Shown here: one piece after another, positions 1 to 6,605 of the stretch
Layout: each line of letters begins with the position of its first letter
Position numbering within the stretch: the stretch's first letter is position 1
Source: an uncultured Clostridium sp.
GTDB taxonomy: Bacteria; Bacillota; Clostridia; Lachnospirales; Lachnospiraceae
Direction of reading: 5' to 3'
Assembly (NCBI GenBank): GCA_900544905.1
Contig: UQXF01000065.1
Span: 1-20,079 of the forward strand
Length of the DNA stretch: 20,079 nt
Made by a program: the position numbers and the translations under genes
Notes under the pieces: model-generated
The model's database searches: none
Told to the model about the DNA's origin: nothing
Seen by the model: only the letters and a program-made list of their open reading frames with translations

Positions 1-235
1 TGTGGCGGCGGCATATGAGATAATGACGATTGCACAGATGTGTATGATAATGGCAGCGGCTAATACGACTATGAGTATTACAAAATGAGCCGTTTGACCC
101 GTGTTATGGACAGAAACAGAGAGGCAATAGTCTATACCTATGATACCAACAGTAACTGGAAAACAACAACCTTTACTAACGGGGTAAAGCCGATTTAACC
201 CTATGATGACTTAACTACGGAAATTCAAGAAAAAA
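1..235 (+). pseudogene. Decayed RHS/YD-repeat fragment
   Basis: Frame 1 reads through three in-frame stops (16-18, 61-63, 196-198) yet keeps a recognisable RHS/YD-repeat pattern. After the second stop it reads YDYEYYKMSRLTRV, then VYTYDTNSN, then TFTNGVK; after the third stop it reads PYDDLTTEIQ. These match the usual alternation of 'Y-x-YD-x-x-x-R-L', 'TYD-x-N-G-N' and 'YPNGVK...YDDLxRLT' in RHS proteins. No start codon or ribosome site is visible and the left side runs off the window. I read it as the 3' remnant of a large RHS-type polymorphic or surface protein gene, no longer functional. The family match is by eye; the stops are seen directly. Confidence 0.6.
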
Positions 236-239
236 ATAA

Positions 240-268
240 TTGACAAATATATTTTCATTTGTTAATAT
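240..268 (+). promoter_or_regulatory. Promoter of the rplU-prp-rpmA operon
   Basis: A consensus -35 TTGACA (240-245) is followed after 17 bases by TAATAT (263-268). Transcription would start near 275, leaving about 100 nt of leader before rplU. This is the only strong sigma-A type promoter upstream of the operon in the window. Confidence 0.75.
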
Positions 269-274
269 ATTCTA

Positions 275-374
275 GTGTGCCGCACAAGGAGGTAGAAGTG
301 TGTCCATTTACTGGTAACAGTTTGATGACAGACACCACCGTACTTGGCGAGTAATGATAATAGGAGGTAACCGT
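275..374 (+). promoter_or_regulatory. Structured rplU leader (putative L21 autoregulatory leader)
   Basis: The 100-nt leader contains nested complementary segments: GTGTC (300-304) pairs with GACAC (331-335), enclosing a small hairpin ACTG (310-313) GTAA CAGT (318-321). Firmicutes carry a described L21 leader family before rplU that is thought to mediate autogenous control by L21, and position and length fit. I did not match a covariance model, so membership is inferred. The ribosome site AGGAGGT (363-369) ends the leader. Confidence 0.5.
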
Positions 375-680
375 ATGTACGCAATTATTGCAACAGGTGG
401 CAAGCAGTACAAGGTAGCTGAAGGTGATATCATTAAAGTAGAGAAGCTTAATGCAGAAGCTGGTTCTGAAGTAAAATTTGATGTTATTGCTATTAGCAAC
501 GACAATGGCTTCTTATGTGGCGAGGACGTAGCTAACTCAAGCGTTAGCGCTAACGTAATCGGCGACGGTAAGGGCAAGAAGGTTGTTGTTTACAAGTATA
601 AGAGAAAAACCGGCTATCACAAAAAGCAGGGTCATAGACAGCCATTTACAAAGGTTGAGATTAAAGCAATCAACGCTTAA
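375..680 (+). CDS. rplU: 50S ribosomal protein L21
   Basis: This is a 101-residue protein beginning MYAIIATGGKQYKV, the classical start of bacterial L21, and it ends near GYHKKQGHRQPFTKVEI, the conserved basic C-terminal segment that binds 23S rRNA. L21 is a large-subunit assembly protein that contacts L20 and 23S rRNA. An in-frame ATG at 354 precedes the strong Shine-Dalgarno AGGAGGT at 363-369; the ATG at 375 is correctly spaced behind it and gives the family's usual length. It is the first gene of an rplU-prp-rpmA operon with its own promoter and structured leader. Nothing about the protein is unusual. Confidence 0.97.
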   Translation: MYAIIATGGKQYKVAEGDIIKVEKLNAEAGSEVKFDVIAISNDNGFLCGEDVANSSVSANVIGDGKGKKVVVYKYKRKTGYHKKQGHRQPFTKVEIKAINA

Positions 681-688
681 TTGGAACT

Positions 689-1015
689 ATGATAACTGTA
701 ACTGTTTTTAACAAAAAAGAAGAGATAGTTGGTGTCCAGTTAGAGGGACATGCCGAATTTGGCAAGAAGGGAAAGGATATTGTTTGTAGTGCAGTATCTA
801 TATTATACATTAATTTGGTAAATTCCCTGGAAAGCTTTACAAAGGATGAGAAGGAGTTAAACGGCAGCAGCAAAATTAACTTCCAAAATGTCATTTTGAA
901 AAGCATGCCAAGCAGGGAAGCAGAATTGTTATTTCAATCCTTTCTGCTTGGAATTACTACAATAGAACAGAAGTATGGTAAGAAGTACATTGTAATTTTG
1001 AATCAGGAGGTGTAA
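689..1015 (+). CDS. prp: Ribosomal processing cysteine protease Prp (YsxB family)
   Basis: This 108-residue protein carries the Prp signature: EGHAEFGKKGKDIVCSAVS, with the expected catalytic His21 and Cys33. Prp removes the short N-terminal extension of ribosomal protein L27 in Firmicutes, Fusobacteria and relatives, a step required for an active peptidyl-transferase region. The substrate is encoded immediately downstream and does carry such an extension. The gene begins 8 nt after rplU with only a weak ribosome site, suggesting translation coupled to or weaker than that of rplU. Its end overlaps the ribosome site of rpmA. Family assignment rests on motif, length and position. Confidence 0.93.
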   Translation: MITVTVFNKKEEIVGVQLEGHAEFGKKGKDIVCSAVSILYINLVNSLESFTKDEKELNGSSKINFQNVILKSMPSREAELLFQSFLLGITTIEQKYGKKYIVILNQEV

Positions 1016-1018
1016 AAC

Positions 1019-1309
1019 ATGTTAAAGCTTAACCTTCAGTTATTCGCTCATAAAAAGGGAATGGGTTCTACCAAGAACGGTAGAGACTCTGAATCTAAGA
1101 GACTTGGTGCGAAGAGAGCAGATGGTCAGTTCGTTAAAGCTGGTAATATTTTATACAGACAGCGCGGTACGAAGATTCATCCAGGTACTAACGTAGGTAA
1201 AGGTAAAGATGATACCTTATTTGCATTAGTAGACGGCGTTGTTCGCTATGAGAGAAAGGGAAGAGATAAGAAGCAGGTTTCTATCTACCCGGTATCTGTT
1301 AACGAATAA
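1019..1309 (+). CDS. rpmA: 50S ribosomal protein L27 precursor
   Basis: This 96-residue L27 starts with MLKLNLQLF before AHKKGMGSTKNGRDS. The LQLF|AHKKG junction is the known Prp cleavage site, so mature L27 should start at Ala10. Mature L27 has a flexible N-terminus reaching the peptidyl-transferase centre. The conserved core (ESKRLGAKRADGQFVKAG, RQRGTKIHPG) is complete. A strong ribosome site AGGAGGTG lies in the last codons of prp, and the genes are separated by 3 nt. A strong hairpin follows the gene. Confidence 0.97.
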   Translation: MLKLNLQLFAHKKGMGSTKNGRDSESKRLGAKRADGQFVKAGNILYRQRGTKIHPGTNVGKGKDDTLFALVDGVVRYERKGRDKKQVSIYPVSVNE

Positions 1310-1324
1310 GATACATGTAACCTT

Positions 1325-1350
1325 AGGCTGGAGTTTTGCTCCAGCCTTTA
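1325..1350 (+). terminator. Intrinsic terminator or attenuator after rpmA
   Basis: A perfect 9-bp stem, AGGCTGGAG (1325-1333) with CTCCAGCCT (1339-1347), encloses a 5-nt loop and is followed by a short T-rich run (TTTATTATT). The T-tract is weak and obgE begins only about 20 nt later with no visible promoter, so it may reduce rather than stop transcription into obgE. Confidence 0.75.
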
Positions 1351-1370
1351 TTATTAATAGGAGATATGAT

Positions 1371-2660
1371 ATGTTTGCAGACAGAGCAAAGGTTTTTATC
1401 CGTTCCGGAAAAGGCGGCGATGGCCATGTAAGCTTCCGAAGGGAGCTTTATGTACCAGCAGGCGGTCCCGATGGGGGGGACGGCGGCGATGGCGGCGACG
1501 TTATTTTTGTAGTGGATGAGGGTCTTAATACATTAAATGATTTTCGGAATGTGCGGAAATACTGTGCAGAGGACGGAAAAGAGGGCGGCAAAAAAAGACA
1601 GCATGGTGCAAATGGTGCCGATGTTATTTGTAAGGTGCCACCGGGAACCGTTATTAAAGATTTTGAAACCGGCAAGGTAATTATGGATATGTCCAACAAG
1701 ACAGAGCCGGTTGTGATATTAAAGGGCGGTCATGGCGGTAACGGAAACATGCACTACGCAACCTCCACCATGCAGGCGCCAAAGTATGCCCAGCCGGGAC
1801 AACCGGCACAGGAGCTGTATGTAACACTTGAATTAAAGGTAATTGCGGATGTGGGCTTAGTGGGATTCCCAAATGTAGGAAAATCTACATTTTTATCAAG
1901 AGTTACCAACGCAAAGCCAAAGATTGCCAATTATCACTTTACTACATTAAATCCCAATCTGGGAGTAGTTGACCTTTCCGATGGCGCCGGTTTTGTCATT
2001 GCAGACATTCCGGGTATTATTGAAGGTGCCAGTCAGGGTGTAGGACTGGGACTCCAGTTTTTACGCCATATAGAGAGAACAAAGGTACTTCTCCATATTA
2101 TTGACGGAGCATCTGTGGAGGGCAGAGACCCGATTAATGATGTATATGCCATTATGGAGGAGCTTAAAAAATATAATATTGAGATTTCAGAACGTCCAAT
2201 GGTAATCGCTGCAAATAAAATGGATGCCATGAACGAAATGGAAAAGGAAACGGTCATAGATATGCTGAAGGAAGAATTTGAGCCCCAGGGCATAGAAGTG
2301 TTTCCAATTTCTGCTGTTTCGGGAGAGGGCGTTCAGGAGCTTTTATGGCATGTTTATGAGCTGGTCAAAAATGCACCACAGGAAATTGTGGAATTTGAAC
2401 AGGAGTACGTTCCAACCTTTGACTTCTCCAATGACCCATATACAGTGGAGATTGACCCGAAGGATGAACACATATTTATTGTAGAGGGGCCAAAGATTGA
2501 AAAAATGCTCGGCTACACAAATCTGGATTCTGAAAAGGGCTTTGACTTTTTCCAGCGTTTTCTGAAGGAAAACGGAATTATCGATGAATTAAAGGCAAAA
2601 GGAATCGAAGAGGGGGATGTGGTACGGATGTACTACCTGGAATTCGATTATTATGAATAA
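1371..2660 (+). CDS. obgE: Obg/CgtA GTPase, ribosome assembly and stress factor
   Basis: This 429-residue protein has all three Obg regions. The N-terminal glycine-rich Obg fold covers about residues 1-158, with repeated GGDGG motifs near 31-43. The G domain begins with the P-loop GFPNVGKST at 165-173, followed by DIPGIIEGA (G3), NKMD (G4) and an ISA motif (G5). A C-terminal OCT domain covers roughly 355-429. Obg GTPases bind the 50S subunit, contribute to late assembly and link growth to the stringent response; in Bacillus they also affect stress signalling and sporulation. The frame stays open upstream to 1239 inside rpmA, but the ribosome site AGGAG (1358-1362) and the typical MFADRAKVFI start fix the start at 1371. 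Confidence 0.97.
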   Translation: MFADRAKVFIRSGKGGDGHVSFRRELYVPAGGPDGGDGGDGGDVIFVVDEGLNTLNDFRNVRKYCAEDGKEGGKKRQHGANGADVICKVPPGTVIKDFETGKVIMDMSNKTEPVVILKGGHGGNGNMHYATSTMQAPKYAQPGQPAQELYVTLELKVIADVGLVGFPNVGKSTFLSRVTNAKPKIANYHFTTLNPNLGVVDLSDGAGFVIADIPGIIEGASQGVGLGLQFLRHIERTKVLLHIIDGASVEGRDPINDVYAIMEELKKYNIEISERPMVIAANKMDAMNEMEKETVIDMLKEEFEPQGIEVFPISAVSGEGVQELLWHVYELVKNAPQEIVEFEQEYVPTFDFSNDPYTVEIDPKDEHIFIVEGPKIEKMLGYTNLDSEKGFDFFQRFLKENGIIDELKAKGIEEGDVVRMYYLEFDYYE

Positions 2661-2673
2661 TTAGCACGAACGC

Positions 2674-2728
2674 AGCCTTCAAAAGAAATGTACTGACTGC
2701 TTGCAGGCAGGTACATTTCTTGAAGGCT
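2674..2728. repeat. Long imperfect inverted repeat downstream of obgE
   Basis: The left arm 2674-2693 and right arm 2711-2728 are complementary over 18 positions with only a 2-nt bulge (AA) in the left arm. An inner CTGC/GCAG stem (2697-2700 with 2707-2710) continues the hairpin. There is no T-tract after it, so it is not a standard intrinsic terminator. It may stabilise the upstream mRNA end or be part of a dispersed intergenic element together with the following repeats. Confidence 0.7.
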
Positions 2729-2730
2729 AT

Positions 2731-2822
2731 GTGAGTGTAACGAACACCGAAATGAAGCAAAGCGGAATTGAGGTGCGTGAGTGCGTGTGGCATGGGAATA
2801 TGGCGAGCACTGAAATGAAAGG
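2731..2822. repeat. Degenerate direct repeats in the obgE-yhbY spacer
   Basis: The segment CGAACACCGAAATGAAG (2741-2757) recurs as CGAGCACTGAAATGAAA (2804-2820), with three differences in 17 positions. Between them GTGCGTGAGTGCGTG is internally repetitive. The spacer has no credible gene. The pattern resembles a short dispersed intergenic repeat rather than a promoter region, but copies elsewhere in the genome cannot be seen from this window. Confidence 0.45.
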
Positions 2823-2831
2823 GGAATAACA

Positions 2832-3122
2832 ATGACAAGCAAGCAAAGAGCATATTTAAAAGGTCTGGCAATGACAATGGAACCCATTATTAATGTAGGA
2901 AAATCCAGTGTAACGCCGGAGCTTGTAGCTTCTGTGGATGAAGCAATCGAAAAGAGAGAGCTGATTAAGATTGGTGTATTAAAAAACTGTATGGACGAGC
3001 CAAAAGCCATTGCAGAAATGATTGCAGAGCGCACCAGAGCCCAGGTAGTACAGGTAATCGGGAAAAAAATTGTACTTTACCGGAGTAAAAAAGAAAACCC
3101 TAAAATTGAATTACCAAAATAA
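2832..3122 (+). CDS. yhbY: YhbY-family CRM-domain RNA-binding protein
   Basis: This 96-residue protein consists of a single CRM domain. It begins MTSKQRAYLKGLAMTMEPII, followed by NVGKSSVTPELVASVDEAIEKRELIKIGVLKN, the typical YhbY/YqeI sequence. The short GKSS loop corresponds to the GxxG-type RNA-contact loop of CRM domains. YhbY associates with pre-50S particles and is thought to help large-subunit assembly. The start at 2832 follows AAAGGGG at 2818-2824. It lies 171 nt after obgE, across a repeat-rich spacer, in the usual Firmicute order obgE-yhbY-nadD. The RNA-binding role is firm for the family; the exact rRNA target is not known from sequence. Confidence 0.93.
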   Translation: MTSKQRAYLKGLAMTMEPIINVGKSSVTPELVASVDEAIEKRELIKIGVLKNCMDEPKAIAEMIAERTRAQVVQVIGKKIVLYRSKKENPKIELPK

Positions 3123-3143
3123 ATTTACAATAATTATATTATG

Positions 3144-3174
3144 TTAACAAATATGAAAGAATAGAACATATAAT
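3144..3174 (+). promoter_or_regulatory. Possible promoter before nadD
   Basis: A perfect TATAAT at 3169-3174 is preceded by TTAACA (3144-3149) with a 19-base spacer, longer than ideal. The predicted start near 3181 leaves a very short leader containing only the ribosome site AGGAGGT. Confidence 0.35.
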
Positions 3175-3193
3175 TTATATGCAGGAGGTATTC

Positions 3194-3832
3194 ATGGCGG
3201 CAATCGGTATTATGGGCGGAACCTTTAATCCCATTCATTTAGGGCATATTGCAATTGCAAAGGCAGCCTATGAACAATTTCATCTGGATGAAATCTGGTT
3301 TATGCCTAATCATATACCAGCTTATAAATCAAACCAGTCATTGGTTTCCGGAGAACAACGGCTCGCCATGATTCAGCTGGCAATACAGGCTTATCCATTC
3401 TTTAAGGCATCGGATTTTGAACTGAAAAGAGAGGGAAAGACATATACCTATGAGACAATGCAACTGCTAAAACAGCAATATCCCCAGGATGAATTTTACT
3501 TTATCATGGGAGCGGACTCCCTGTATTATTTTGAAAACTGGGTACATCCGGAGATTATTTTAGAAAATGCGAAAATTCTTGCAGCGGTACGGAATCAGAA
3601 AACCACGGATGAAATGCTGCTGCAGATTGACCGGCTGAATAAAATGTTCAAAGGCAGCTTTTTTTATCTGATTGATTGTCCGGAAATCCCCTGTTCTTCC
3701 AGTGCTATCCGTGACAAAATCCAGCAGATTATGAAAAACGGCAGTGGAGAACCAGATTTACAAAAAGCACAGGATTTAATGCTTCCGGATGGGGTACTTC
3801 AATATATCATACAATACCATCTCTATGATTAA
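3194..3832 (+). CDS. nadD: Nicotinate-nucleotide adenylyltransferase
   Basis: NadD transfers AMP from ATP to nicotinate mononucleotide, giving deamido-NAD in NAD biosynthesis. The 212-residue protein has the nucleotidyltransferase signature GGTFNPIHLGH at 8-18. Near the C-terminus CSSSAIRDKI supplies the (I/S)SSxxIR motif, and FYFIMGADSLYYFENW is the conserved core of the NadD family. The frame opens at 3179, but AGGAGGT at 3183-3189 places the start at ATG 3194. It is followed 98 nt later by yqeK, a common pairing in Firmicutes, though yqeK has its own promoter here. Confidence 0.95.
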   Translation: MAAIGIMGGTFNPIHLGHIAIAKAAYEQFHLDEIWFMPNHIPAYKSNQSLVSGEQRLAMIQLAIQAYPFFKASDFELKREGKTYTYETMQLLKQQYPQDEFYFIMGADSLYYFENWVHPEIILENAKILAAVRNQKTTDEMLLQIDRLNKMFKGSFFYLIDCPEIPCSSSAIRDKIQQIMKNGSGEPDLQKAQDLMLPDGVLQYIIQYHLYD

Positions 3833-3864
3833 AGAAGCATTTACTTAAAAAATGTACGGTTTCA

Positions 3865-3893
3865 TTGAAATTATATGCTCTTTTTGATATAAT
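3865..3893 (+). promoter_or_regulatory. Promoter of the yqeK-rsfS unit
   Basis: TTGAAA (3865-3870), a 17-base spacer and a perfect TATAAT (3888-3893) form a strong sigma-A type promoter. Transcription would start near 3900, about 30 nt before yqeK. This allows yqeK and rsfS, and possibly the HD-GYP gene, to be expressed independently of obgE. Confidence 0.75.
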
Positions 3894-3930
3894 AGACAAT
3901 AGTTGATTGATAGCGGACAGGAGTTTTGGT

Positions 3931-4500
3931 ATGGAGCGATTACAAATGAGAGAGAAGCTAAAGGAAAAGCTTCCTCCAAAACGTTTTGAACATTCATTAG
4001 GTGTGGAATATACCGCAGGAACCATGGCTTTCATGTATGGTGTGGACTGTGAAAAGGCTTTGACAGCAGGGCTGCTGCACGATTGTGCAAAGTATGTTCC
4101 AAATGACAAAAAGATTGCAAAATGTGAAAAGCGTAAGATTTTTATTTCAGAATGTGAATACCAAAATCCGGAGCTTTTACATGCAAAACTTTCTGCTGTA
4201 TACGCAAGAGAAAAATATGATGTAACTGATAAAGAGATTTTATCTGCCATTGCCTGCCATACCACAGGTAAACCGGCAATGACATCATTGGAGAAGATTA
4301 TTTATATTGCAGATTATATTGAGCCTAACCGGAATATGTTACCGGAAATGGATATTATCCGAAAAGAAGCTTACCAGGATTTGGATTTGTGTCTTTTACA
4401 CATATTGCATAACAGCATGCACTATTTAGGGAAAAAGGGCTCCACCGTAGACCCTATTACAAAAGAGACCTACGAATATTACAGTAAGCTCAGAAATTAA
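3931..4500 (+). CDS. yqeK: YqeK-type HD-domain Ap4A hydrolase
   Basis: This 189-residue HD-superfamily protein matches YqeK, which hydrolyses diadenosine tetraphosphate symmetrically to ADP and is metal dependent. Candidate metal-binding residues are His21 (RFEHSLGVE), His50-Asp51 (LLHDCAKY), His84 (LLHAK), His110 (ACHTTGKP) and Asp128 (IADYIEPNR), all in the family order. A TTG at 3907 also opens the frame, but AGGAG at 3919-3923 is 7 nt before ATG 3931. The neighbouring nadD and rsfS are the usual partners in Firmicutes. Older annotations call this family 'predicted HD hydrolase'; the Ap4A activity is established for homologues, not shown here. Confidence 0.92.
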   Translation: MERLQMREKLKEKLPPKRFEHSLGVEYTAGTMAFMYGVDCEKALTAGLLHDCAKYVPNDKKIAKCEKRKIFISECEYQNPELLHAKLSAVYAREKYDVTDKEILSAIACHTTGKPAMTSLEKIIYIADYIEPNRNMLPEMDIIRKEAYQDLDLCLLHILHNSMHYLGKKGSTVDPITKETYEYYSKLRN

Positions 4501-4518
4501 TTTTTGAAGGAGAATTTT

Positions 4519-4866
4519 ATGACAAGTAAAGAATTGGTCAAAATTGCAGTTGCAGGCCTGGAAGATAAAAAAGCAAAGGATATCCGGATTATCGATATTT
4601 CAAATGTTTCTGTAATGGCAGATTATTTTATCATCGCAAGCGGAACAAACCGCAATCAGGTTCAGGCGCTGGCGGACAATGTGGAGGAAAAGCTGCATGA
4701 CGTGAATATACATCCCCGTCAGATTGAGGGATATCAGACAGCAAACTGGATTTTAATGGATTTTAATGATATTATAGTTCACATTTTGAATGAAGAGGAC
4801 CGTTTGTTCTATAATCTGGAAAAGATTTGGCTGGACGGCAAGGCAGTTGATATTTCCGAATTATAG
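4519..4866 (+). CDS. rsfS: Ribosomal silencing factor RsfS
   Basis: RsfS (formerly YbeB/Iojap) binds ribosomal protein L14 on the 50S subunit and blocks subunit joining when nutrients are limiting. The 115-residue protein contains the conserved segments ADYFIIASG at 34-42, the glutamine-bearing helix after it, and QTANWILMDFNDIIVHIL, all characteristic of the family. The start at 4519 is chosen because AAGGAG (4507-4512) lies 6 nt upstream; a TTG at 4504 falls before that site. It lies 18 nt after yqeK and almost certainly shares its transcript. Confidence 0.95.
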   Translation: MTSKELVKIAVAGLEDKKAKDIRIIDISNVSVMADYFIIASGTNRNQVQALADNVEEKLHDVNIHPRQIEGYQTANWILMDFNDIIVHILNEEDRLFYNLEKIWLDGKAVDISEL

Positions 4867-4934
4867 AAACAGTAGCAGATTCGAGAGTTTTTAAGGGGAA
4901 TATTCCATAAGCACAAAACAGGGTTGGGGGATAT

Positions 4935-6122
4935 ATGGATAGAGATTTATTGATACGAAAGAACAACTTAGAAGTAAATAAGGTCGCTGCAAAATGTCTG
5001 CGCATAACGATATTATTTTTAATATCCTTATGGATGTTTACGGTAACAGATTATTATGACTACGATAAATATACCGTTACCATAATATTTATCAGCAGTA
5101 TGCTGTTACTGTTAATCCCTTCTGTTTTGGTTAATGTTCTGCATTTGGAACAGCAATGGATAAAATATTACGTTATCATGTGTATTTTAGCTGTTGTATT
5201 TTTACTGAGTACGTTTATTTCCTATGATTTTATTGTCTTAGTGGTTCTCCCCCTGTTAATAGCCACCTTGTACTGTGACCGGAAGCTGATTGTTATTACT
5301 ACCCTTATTGATTGTATCTGTGTATTGGTAACAATGCTTTTGCGATATTATGTGTTCTGCGGTGAAATCGAAAAAAATTATAACAGTATTATCGAAGCGC
5401 TGGTTTATGGTGTGTTCCTCCGCATTGTACTGGTTTTAGTGACAACCCTGTTTTCCTATTATATTGTAGACCGCAACATGGTAATGCTGAATAAAACCAT
5501 CGAAGCAAATAATGACTTAGTACATAGCCAGGAAGAGCTTATTTTTGCTTTTGCGGAGATTTCCGAGAGCAAATCCAAGGTAACGGGAGAGCATATCCGA
5601 AGAGTAGCGGAATATATGAGAGTTCTGGGTACAGCTTCAGGATTTACGGCGGAATATGTGGATAAATTATCCGTAGCCTCCATGATGCATGATATCGGCA
5701 AGCTGATGATTCCGGAAGAGATACTGGATAAGCCAGATAAGCTTACGGATGAAGAATATGCAATTATGAAAAATCATGTTCTGTATGGAGAAGCTCTTCT
5801 GGCAAAATGTCCCGGTGACATTATGCAGATAGCAAAAACAATAGCATTGGAGCATCATGAGCGCTGGGATGGTTCCGGTTATCTTGGAATGAAGGGAGAG
5901 GACATTTCCTACATAAGCCGTCTGATGGCTGTCTGTGATGTGTTTGATGCGTTGACGTCACAGCGTTATTATAAAGAGGGCTGGTCATTAGAAGATACCT
6001 ATAATGAGATAGTAAGACTGAAGGGAAAGCATTTTGACCCGGATGTAGTTGATTTGTTTGTTGAACATTTTGATGAATTTAAAGAGATTCTACATGCAAT
6101 GCCGGACCGGGAAGTATACTAA
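4935..6122 (+). CDS. Membrane HD-GYP-type phosphodiesterase with altered GYP motif
   Basis: This 395-residue protein has an N-terminal membrane region (about 20-185) with roughly five or six hydrophobic segments, then a short linker and a C-terminal HD-GYP domain (about 205-380). Visible motifs are the HD pair in MMHDIGKLMIP (His252-Asp253), the HHERWDGSG segment (His307-His308) and the conserved ISRLMAVCDVFDALTS. HD-GYP proteins degrade cyclic di-GMP or related cyclic dinucleotides using two or three metals. The usual GYPxGLxG is changed to GYLGMKG at 315-321: proline is replaced by leucine and one residue is missing. Metal residues remain, so activity is plausible but not certain. The N-terminal half resembles no sensor I can name. 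It starts 68 nt after rsfS, behind a GGGGG ribosome site. Confidence 0.85.
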   Translation: MDRDLLIRKNNLEVNKVAAKCLRITILFLISLWMFTVTDYYDYDKYTVTIIFISSMLLLLIPSVLVNVLHLEQQWIKYYVIMCILAVVFLLSTFISYDFIVLVVLPLLIATLYCDRKLIVITTLIDCICVLVTMLLRYYVFCGEIEKNYNSIIEALVYGVFLRIVLVLVTTLFSYYIVDRNMVMLNKTIEANNDLVHSQEELIFAFAEISESKSKVTGEHIRRVAEYMRVLGTASGFTAEYVDKLSVASMMHDIGKLMIPEEILDKPDKLTDEEYAIMKNHVLYGEALLAKCPGDIMQIAKTIALEHHERWDGSGYLGMKGEDISYISRLMAVCDVFDALTSQRYYKEGWSLEDTYNEIVRLKGKHFDPDVVDLFVEHFDEFKEILHAMPDREVY

Positions 6123-6170
6123 TATCTATATCAGACTGGCATCAATATCAAAGGATTGGGAGAAAACAAA

Positions 6171-6500
6171 ATGGTTTCTATCATGAATGAATATATTGCC
6201 AAAATAAACCTGTTATCAGATGATGTGACAAAGAGTATCTTTCATGCAGCTCTGGTGGACCAGGAAAATGTGGCAAAGAGCAGTATCTTAATTAAATCAA
6301 ACCGTTATATTGTAGATATCAAGCTGGACAGCTTTTCCATCGAACAGGCTATAAAGGTGATGAATTGCTTTATGGAGCGGACACGGTATCATTACTCCGC
6401 ATATTTCATACGCTTCAATGAGGGAAATCTGGTCAGATACCGTTATGCATCCTGTAAAGAAAACCGGGAAGGGTTTTATTGCGATGTTATCATAAGTTAA
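6171..6500 (+). CDS. Small conserved-looking protein of unknown function
   Basis: I do not recognise this 109-residue protein. It has no signal peptide, no membrane segment and no obvious catalytic motif; mixed charge and evenly spread hydrophobic residues suggest a compact alpha/beta cytoplasmic domain. A GGGAG site (6158-6162) 8 nt upstream supports ATG 6171; a TTG at 6156 and an ATG at 6183 are alternatives. It lies 48 nt after the HD-GYP gene on the same strand with no promoter or terminator between, so the two are probably cotranscribed. A signalling-related role is only a guess from this neighbourhood. A strong terminator follows. Confidence 0.7.
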   Translation: MVSIMNEYIAKINLLSDDVTKSIFHAALVDQENVAKSSILIKSNRYIVDIKLDSFSIEQAIKVMNCFMERTRYHYSAYFIRFNEGNLVRYRYASCKENREGFYCDVIIS

Positions 6501-6502
6501 AA

Positions 6503-6552
6503 AGAGCCATACAAGTAAGCTTCTATAAAGCATAGCTTACTTGTATGGCTTT
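6503..6552. terminator. Bidirectional terminator between the HD-GYP unit and lexA
   Basis: A perfect 17-bp stem pairs 6505-6521 with 6534-6550 around a 12-nt loop. On the plus strand it is followed by TTTCTCT. On the minus strand it is followed by CTCTTTTTAA. It lies between the convergent ends of the small unknown gene and lexA, so it probably ends both transcripts. Confidence 0.88.
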
Positions 6553-6605
6553 CTCTATGTATATCATAATCATGTGAAAGGATTCATAAATGAACCAACC
6601 ATTTC

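Noticed and set aside
1239..1370. Upstream extension of obgE overlapping rpmA
   Set aside because: The frame is open, but the Obg N-terminus is normally MFADRAKVFI and a ribosome site stands before 1371.
2578..3034. Minus-strand reading frames across the obgE-yhbY spacer
   Set aside because: They overlap two solid genes and the repeat element, have no ribosome site and show no domain.
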